Shown here in pieces: positions 54,250 to 59,527 of a stretch of DNA of 59,527 nt; the first letter of the stretch is position 1; every line of letters begins with the position of its first letter. Below the pieces are notes generated by a model. The model saw only the letters and a list, made by a program, of their open reading frames with translations, made no database searches and was not told the origin of the DNA. The position numbers were made by a program, and so were the translations under genes. The stretch comes from Desulfobacteraceae bacterium (lineage in GTDB: Bacteria; Desulfobacterota; Desulfobacteria; Desulfobacterales; Desulfobacteraceae), in assembly GCA_024227235.1 (NCBI GenBank), contig JAAEKY010000013.1, positions 1 through 59,527 of the forward strand, read 5' to 3'.

Positions 54250-57200
54250 TTGACCCTTAGGATTAATACGAATATTGCAGCGCTTAATGCCCATCAACAG
54301 ATGATGAGAACGGACACTTCTTTGAGTTCCAGCCTTGTTCGCCTGTCTACTGGATTACGGATTACCAAAGCAGCTGATGATGCATCTGGAATGGTCATTG
54401 CAGATAAGATTCGATCCCAAACCGAAAGTCTCAAGCAAGCCAGTCGAAATGTTGCAGATGCCTCGTCTATTATCCAGGTAGCAGACGGTGCACTGCAAGA
54501 AAGCATCAATATTGTAAATACGATTAAAACCAAAGCCATTCAGGCTGCCACTGACGGTCAGAACACTGTAACACGTAAAGCCATTCAAAATGATATTAAT
54601 AAACTTCTAGAAGAACTCGATACCATTGCTCAGACAACTTCTTTCAATGGTCAAAAACTTTTATCGGGTGCTTTTAAAAATAAAGCTATTCAAATTGGGG
54701 CCTATGGGAATGAAACATTAAATATTGATATTGGATCAACAGAGATTTCAAAGATAGGGCATATAAAAAAAGGGGAGCTTAATCTTTCAGGTAATAGCGG
54801 AGGCCCAACTCAACTTGTTATTACAAGCGCCATAACTGGGGAACAAATTACGCTGAATTCAATTGATATACAATATGACAATAACCGCGAGCATTCCATG
54901 GGTGCCTTGGCTGATGAAGTTAGCCGATACGCTTCAATCACTGGTATAAAAGCGACTGCTATTGTGAGTACCCAGACAGACCAGGCAATTAAATCCGGAA
55001 AAACCGGAGAAGATTTCACAATTAATGGTATAAAGATTGGTGCCATTACCGTCTCTGACAATGATGCAGATAATGCGCTTGTAAATTCTATTAATAACAA
55101 AACAACTGAAACAGGTGTTCAGGCATCTATTGACCATGATGGCAGCCTCATTCTAAGCTCGATCGATCAAAGATCTATAAAAGTTGAAGGAAATGTCTCT
55201 GATACGTTTGGTGGAACCACAGCACAGATGTCAACATATGGATATTTGAGCCTCACTCAGCAGGGTGCCAGTCAATTTTCTATTGATGGAATTGGAGGAG
55301 AGGCTGTCGGTGGGGAATTTAACATTTCAGGAGATATGACCACTGTTGAAGATTCTATTCTCACTTCTGGGTCTGTTATAGATGCAGGTTCAATGATTAC
55401 TGCAGGGTCTCTTATTGGCGGAAAGACTAGAGTCGAGTCCCTGGTTGATTCAAGTGGCAGTAAAATTCGCCTAACAAGTGGATCAATTCTTGGGCATGGC
55501 TCAACAATTGCAAAAGGAACCATTTTATCAGGATCTGTTATTATTTCAGGAGACACTCAAGATGCAGCTGAAACTGGGCTGTCGTCCATAAAACAGGATA
55601 TGGTTTTAAGCGCTGGCAGTGTGTTAAAAAAGCATTCAGTGATCGGGTCCGGTTCAAATATCACCTTTAATTTTTCTGCGAATGGTGTTTCTTACAAAGC
55701 TGGTGATATTCTTACATCCGCAGTGACACTCGATTCTGATGTTACCATTTCAAATAATATGGTATTAGCCTACAATTCCAACACTGATAAAAATTCTAAA
55801 ATTAAAGCCGGCTCAACACTGAGCTCTGAAAGCACTGCAGGCACAAGTTTCAACATAGGGGACACAAGAGATAGCACTGCTGCTGCACTCACATTGGTTG
55901 CAAGTGGGGCTGGCTCTACTACAACAACTACAGACTTATTTCTTAACGGAGCAGATGTCACATTACAAGGCAGTTTTACTTTTAAGAATGGAACAATGCT
56001 TGCTGATGGATCTTCAATTCTTTTAGATAATGGGGGGTGGGATGGCCCCACTTTGATCACCACTAATGGCACTTTAGAAAAAGGGGATACGATTTCCGAC
56101 ATTTCCCTTTATACCATTTCAGGTGATCAGGTATTGTCTGAAGATATGACAACCTACTCGCTCTCTACTGCCGACCAAACGATTAAAGCGGGTTCAATCC
56201 TTACGGCTGGATTTGAGATGGAAGATAAGGATGGGGGGTTTGAAAATAATGCCAATTTTATTTCAGCAAGTATAAATGATGCAACTATAAATAAAGAAAT
56301 GGACCTGGTGGCTGGATCAAGTCTTCAGGCTGGAACAATTTTGATGGCCAACTCCATACTTGGGGATAATACCTATATTGATGGTGGTGTTGATTCCAAT
56401 GGCAATTCACTTGATTTTGAAACCACGGGCAAAACCATTCTTAAAGCGGGGTCGACTTTAGAAGATGGGTCCATGCTGGCAAGAGGCTCAACCATTGGCG
56501 GCACAGCGAATATTCAAAATAATTTTGATCTAAAAGATGATATGACCATCAAATCAGGCTCCACGCTTTCCAGTGGTACTGTGTTGAAAAAAGGAACCAT
56601 CATCAGTCAGGACATGGACCTTTACCAAGCGAAAACAGCTAATATCGCTGTAAATTATGGTACAGGTTTCAGTGAAAATGCTGAAGCAAAAGATGCATTC
56701 GAATTTGCAGCTTCCATATGGGAAGGCCTGCTTGATTCCTCTATAGATATTGCCATTGATGCTTCCCTTGCTACCCTTGGGACAGGTGTATTGGGAGGCG
56801 CCTATGCTAACGGGCAAGAATTAGGCAGCAACATCACCGGAGCTGCTCAGTCCGGAGCAAACTATGCAATGGCCCTTGCAAATTCAATTGATGGCGTAGA
56901 CCATAATGGGGCTACATCAGAAATAGTCGCAGAATTTACAAATGATTCTTCTATAGACTGGTATTATGGCACAGATGGTAAGGGGCAGCCAGGGCAATAT
57001 GATTTTGTCTCTGTTGTCATGCATGAAATAGGACATGGCTTAGGATTTTTTTCCAATACGACTTCAACCGGTGCACTTACAAGCGGAACACCCGCTATTT
57101 ATGATTTTTTTATCAATGATGCCACAACGGGTGATAATTTTTCTGATGGCGGAGAAACTAATGCTGAAAGAGAAGCTGCCGCGACTTCAGGAAACATCAG

Positions 57201-57912
57201 TTGGGATGGCACCAACGGTGTTACCGCAAATGGGGGAACAAATCCTACCCTTTATGCTCCTGGCACCTGGGGTGTCGGCAGCAGTGTTTCGCATTTAGAT
57301 GAAACCACTTTTAATAGCACCCAAAATTCATTAATGACTCCAAGCATTGGGACAAATGAAATTGCTTACAATCCTGGTGCTGTCGCTTTAGGGATGATGA
57401 AAGATATGGGATGGGATGATTATTTAGGTGGTATTTCTTCTTTAAAAGCAGGAGATACATTATCAGAAGATCTTGAAGTAGGAATTAGCGGGCTCACCTT
57501 ATCCAATGACATGACTTTAAAAACAGGAAGCTCAATATATGTTAATTCTTCATTGAATGTAAATTCAGGCCTTATGGCAGTGTCTAATCAAACGACTTCA
57601 AATCTATCACAATTAAATGTACTGGATAATGAATCAGCCCAATTGGCAATCGAAATTTCAGAATCAGCTTTATCAGCATTAGATACTCAAAGGGCTGCGT
57701 TAGGGTCAAAACAGAACCAGTTAGCTTCTACATATACAAATATTGGTACAATGGTTTATAATTTAAGCGCCTCAGAATCGATCATTCGGGATGTGGACTT
57801 TGCCGATGAAGCAACGAATTTTTCAAAATTAAGCTTGCTGCAGGAAACCGGAGCTTTTGCTATGAGAAGTGCGACCCTTTCCAGCTCCTATGTTCTCACT
57901 TTACTCCAATAA
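54250..57912 (+). CDS. Giant flagellin with internal zinc-metallopeptidase domain
   Basis: 1220 residues if translated from the TTG at 54250. The N-terminal D0/D1 domain is standard flagellin (LRINTNIAALNAHQQM ... SLVRLSTGLRITKAADDASGMVIADKI ... QTTSFNGQKLLSGAF), and so is the C-terminal one (LDTQRAALGSKQNQLASTYTNI ... IRDVDFADEATNFSKLSLLQ). Between them lie about 400 residues of GS-rich hexapeptide-like repeats (residues about 360-800) and a zinc peptidase: HEIGHGLGF with His925, Glu926 and His929, a possible third ligand His1015 in VSHLDE and a Met-turn candidate Met1029 (SLMTPSIG). The domain has about 300 residues. Flagellins usually have 270-500 residues. The start is chosen because the protein then begins MTLRINTN, and the ATG and TTG codons upstream lie before the promoter. 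The function (a filament that cuts protein) is inferred. Confidence 0.85.
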   Translation: MTLRINTNIAALNAHQQMMRTDTSLSSSLVRLSTGLRITKAADDASGMVIADKIRSQTESLKQASRNVADASSIIQVADGALQESINIVNTIKTKAIQAATDGQNTVTRKAIQNDINKLLEELDTIAQTTSFNGQKLLSGAFKNKAIQIGAYGNETLNIDIGSTEISKIGHIKKGELNLSGNSGGPTQLVITSAITGEQITLNSIDIQYDNNREHSMGALADEVSRYASITGIKATAIVSTQTDQAIKSGKTGEDFTINGIKIGAITVSDNDADNALVNSINNKTTETGVQASIDHDGSLILSSIDQRSIKVEGNVSDTFGGTTAQMSTYGYLSLTQQGASQFSIDGIGGEAVGGEFNISGDMTTVEDSILTSGSVIDAGSMITAGSLIGGKTRVESLVDSSGSKIRLTSGSILGHGSTIAKGTILSGSVIISGDTQDAAETGLSSIKQDMVLSAGSVLKKHSVIGSGSNITFNFSANGVSYKAGDILTSAVTLDSDVTISNNMVLAYNSNTDKNSKIKAGSTLSSESTAGTSFNIGDTRDSTAAALTLVASGAGSTTTTTDLFLNGADVTLQGSFTFKNGTMLADGSSILLDNGGWDGPTLITTNGTLEKGDTISDISLYTISGDQVLSEDMTTYSLSTADQTIKAGSILTAGFEMEDKDGGFENNANFISASINDATINKEMDLVAGSSLQAGTILMANSILGDNTYIDGGVDSNGNSLDFETTGKTILKAGSTLEDGSMLARGSTIGGTANIQNNFDLKDDMTIKSGSTLSSGTVLKKGTIISQDMDLYQAKTANIAVNYGTGFSENAEAKDAFEFAASIWEGLLDSSIDIAIDASLATLGTGVLGGAYANGQELGSNITGAAQSGANYAMALANSIDGVDHNGATSEIVAEFTNDSSIDWYYGTDGKGQPGQYDFVSVVMHEIGHGLGFFSNTTSTGALTSGTPAIYDFFINDATTGDNFSDGGETNAEREAAATSGNISWDGTNGVTANGGTNPTLYAPGTWGVGSSVSHLDETTFNSTQNSLMTPSIGTNEIAYNPGAVALGMMKDMGWDDYLGGISSLKAGDTLSEDLEVGISGLTLSNDMTLKTGSSIYVNSSLNVNSGLMAVSNQTTSNLSQLNVLDNESAQLAIEISESALSALDTQRAALGSKQNQLASTYTNIGTMVYNLSASESIIRDVDFADEATNFSKLSLLQETGAFAMRSATLSSSYVLTLLQ

Positions 57913-57948
57913 TACTCCTATATATGCTTAAATCTTTGTTTAAAAAAC

Positions 57949-57987
57949 AAAGATGGTTCAAGGCAAGGTGCCTTGAACCATCTTTTT
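57949..57987 (+). terminator. Intrinsic terminator of the flagellin gene
   Basis: AAAGATGGTTCAAGGCA (57949-57965) pairs perfectly with TGCCTTGAACCATCTTT (57969-57985), leaving a 3-base loop and ending in a T-run. The 17-bp stem is very strong. Confidence 0.9.
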
Positions 57988-58051
57988 AACCAAATTACTC
58001 CAATAAAGAATAAGGGGTCGCTCAAAAATAAAACATAATTTACTCTTGATT

Positions 58052-59188
58052 TTATTCTTGAGGTTTACCCATTACACTGGCAAACATTTCTTCATTCCAC
58101 ATCTGGGAATCCGCAACATTTTGACGGAATTTGATAAAGTCGATTGTATCTTTACCCGTAATCTTTTTGGTATTGAATGCACCAAAACCCAAGAATGCTT
58201 CTCCGCCCATATTCGCTGCCAGCCAATGTCTATGATCATTTTTCATTGTATCCCAGAAAAATTTCTTTTTCTGACGGATACCGTCTATGGATTTAATCAG
58301 ACAACCAGGGAATAGATTTGCAAACTTCCAGATCACTTTATCTACTTCTTTATCAAGAAGTTCAAAATCAGCATTGGCCTGGTGCTGTTTGAGCAATGCA
58401 AAACCGTCTTTAAGATCCTGTCCAGATTTGTACTCTCCGTAGACAATCTCACCGTCTTCAACATATTTGTCAGTGATAATGGTTGGATTTCTTACCCATT
58501 CGCCATCCACTTTAAGAACAGGAACAACCTTTGAGATCATTCCTTTTGCTTTCATTTTATAGGAAGACCACATCTCACAGGATACACAGTTCCACATGGC
58601 ATCTTCTGCGGTAAGGAACCAGGGAAGAAAATCTGAAGATCCACCAGCAGGGGCTGATCCATGTTTGGGTCCTGCCTGGCCAAAAATAGCAAGATCCGAC
58701 GATACGGCAATATCACATGCAAGTCCGATTTCCTGACCACCGGCAACTCTCATACCATTCACTCGACAGACCACTGGTTTTTTACATGCAAGAATAGAAT
58801 CAACCATGTGGTTAAACAGCTCCATATACTGGCCATATTCATCACATCTTTTTGAATAAAATTCAGAATATTCTTTTGTGTTTCCACCTGTACAGAAAGA
58901 ATAAGGTCCTGTGCCTGTGAAGACGACAGCAACAACACTTCTATCTAATGATGCATTTTCAAATCCGGCAATAACACCTTTTACCATATCTGTGGTGTAT
59001 GAATTATATTGTTTTGGATTATTCAATCTAATCCATGAAACAAACAGACCATCTACAACACTTCCTTTGGGGTCTGTTAAAGGCTTTTTCTCATATACAA
59101 CACATGGGGCGTCTGTTCCCCAATGGGGTTCTCTATGTAACGCATGATCTTTGGGGTCGTTATCTCGTGGCATCCAATCAAGATTCAT
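58052..59188 (-). CDS. oah/bamA: 6-oxocyclohex-1-ene-1-carbonyl-CoA hydrolase (ring cleavage)
   Basis: 378 residues of the crotonase superfamily, with the Oah/BamA signature: MNLDWMPRDNDPKDHALHREPHWG at the N-terminus, oxyanion-hole region TGTGPYSFCTGGNTKEYSEFY, and VCRVNGMRVAGGQEIGLACDIAVSSDLAIFGQAGPKHGSAPAGGSSDFLP. It opens the alicyclic ring to 3-hydroxypimelyl-CoA in benzoyl-CoA degradation and is a marker for this pathway. GGAG precedes the ATG, and a TATAAT at 59220-59215 may be the -10. It is separated from the bam cluster by the flagellin gene, but the pathway link is clear. Confidence 0.95.
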   Translation of the reverse strand: MNLDWMPRDNDPKDHALHREPHWGTDAPCVVYEKKPLTDPKGSVVDGLFVSWIRLNNPKQYNSYTTDMVKGVIAGFENASLDRSVVAVVFTGTGPYSFCTGGNTKEYSEFYSKRCDEYGQYMELFNHMVDSILACKKPVVCRVNGMRVAGGQEIGLACDIAVSSDLAIFGQAGPKHGSAPAGGSSDFLPWFLTAEDAMWNCVSCEMWSSYKMKAKGMISKVVPVLKVDGEWVRNPTIITDKYVEDGEIVYGEYKSGQDLKDGFALLKQHQANADFELLDKEVDKVIWKFANLFPGCLIKSIDGIRQKKKFFWDTMKNDHRHWLAANMGGEAFLGFGAFNTKKITGKDTIDFIKFRQNVADSQMWNEEMFASVMGKPQE

Positions 59189-59214
59189 TGTTTTCTCCTT
59201 TACCTGTTTTAACT

Positions 59215-59220
59215 ATTATA
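59215..59220 (-). promoter_or_regulatory. Possible -10 of oah/bamA
   Basis: TATAAT on the minus strand at 59220-59215, 27 bases before the start codon. No good -35 box was found at the expected place (only TGAAGA, 59243-59238). Confidence 0.35.
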
Positions 59221-59262
59221 TATTGGTTTCTTTATTTTCTTCATATCATTTAAAAATTAAGA

Positions 59263-59363
59263 TTTTAGTTCAAATTCAAGGTGCCGAAAAAATTTAACCG
59301 GAACAATACCGGAGGTATTTTGAGGATTAAATTTTTCCGAGCAACGCAGAAGTTGGGCTAAAA
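59263..59363. repeat. Structured repeat, diverged member (between SDR and oah)
   Basis: The left end TTTTAGTTCAAATTCAAGGTGC and right end (inverse of TTTTAGCCCAACTTCTGCGTTGC) are inverted. A 13-base arm CGAAAAAATTTAA pairs with TTAAATTTTTCCG with one mismatch, and AATACC pairs with GGTATT in the centre. The order (CAAGG, arm, ACCGG, hairpin, TGAGG, arm, GCAACGCAG) follows that of the copies at 39.6 and 49.2 kb, though the sequence has diverged. Confidence 0.6.
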
Positions 59364-59371
59364 GACAATTT

Positions 59372-59527
<156 letters not shown>

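Overview
The window looks like chromosome of a strictly anaerobic, aromatic-degrading sulfate reducer of the Desulfobacteraceae type (Desulfobacula or Desulfobacter relatives). This is inferred from gene content: a class II (tungsten) benzoyl-CoA reductase cluster, the ring-cleaving hydrolase Oah/BamA, many HdrA/HdrD/MvhD electron-transfer proteins, EtfAB with a membrane Etf:menaquinone oxidoreductase, and heavy use of selenocysteine. No rRNA, tRNA, CRISPR array or complete insertion sequence was seen.

Layout. 1-14.4 kb holds mixed housekeeping and accessory genes: the end of a CARDB-repeat protein, a PAS/GAF histidine kinase, a HEAT-repeat protein, a compact CvfB / RNase H / YaiI group, a U32 peptidase-family protein, a lipoprotein with a zinc-peptidase motif, a YkgJ-like protein, a cyclic-nucleotide-binding protein and a GNAT enzyme, followed by a decayed intergenic stretch. 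14.4-24.7 kb is a tight plus-strand operon: korDABC (2-oxoacid, probably 2-oxoglutarate, ferredoxin oxidoreductase) and three very large Hdr-type proteins, the last a UGA-interrupted HdrA-MvhD fusion. 25.1-36.1 kb holds a lipoprotein-type hybrid sensor kinase and two giant exported proteins (esterase-like / beta-helix / LamG, and LamG / Pmp-like repeats). The join at 36.1 kb carries remnants of an MvhD gene and of an Mth938-domain gene.

36.4-52 kb is one long minus-strand cluster, transcribed in the order bamB, bamC, bamD, bamE (Sec), bamF (two Sec), an Fdh/Hdr-linking Fe-S protein, formate dehydrogenase fdhA (Sec), fdhD, etfB, etfA, EMO. It appears to join benzoyl-CoA dearomatisation to formate and, through Etf and menaquinone, to acyl-CoA oxidation. 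The NADH-dehydrogenase-like bamGHI genes of the known complexes are not in this window; an Fdh module sits where they might be expected. 52.2-57.9 kb holds a GNAT gene, a broken MFS/BT1-type transporter and a 1220-residue flagellin with an internal zinc-metallopeptidase domain. 58-59.5 kb holds oah/bamA and the end of a short-chain dehydrogenase.

The strongest candidates for something new are: (1) the giant proteolytic flagellin, whose protease motif does not resemble the collagenase-type domain of described flagellinolysins; (2) the contiguous selenoprotein-rich Bam-Fdh-Etf-EMO cluster; (3) the Kor-plus-Hdr megaprotein operon; (4) a dispersed family of structured repeats with a compensatory base-pair change, two copies of which lie 3 bases after stop codons inside the bam-etf cluster.
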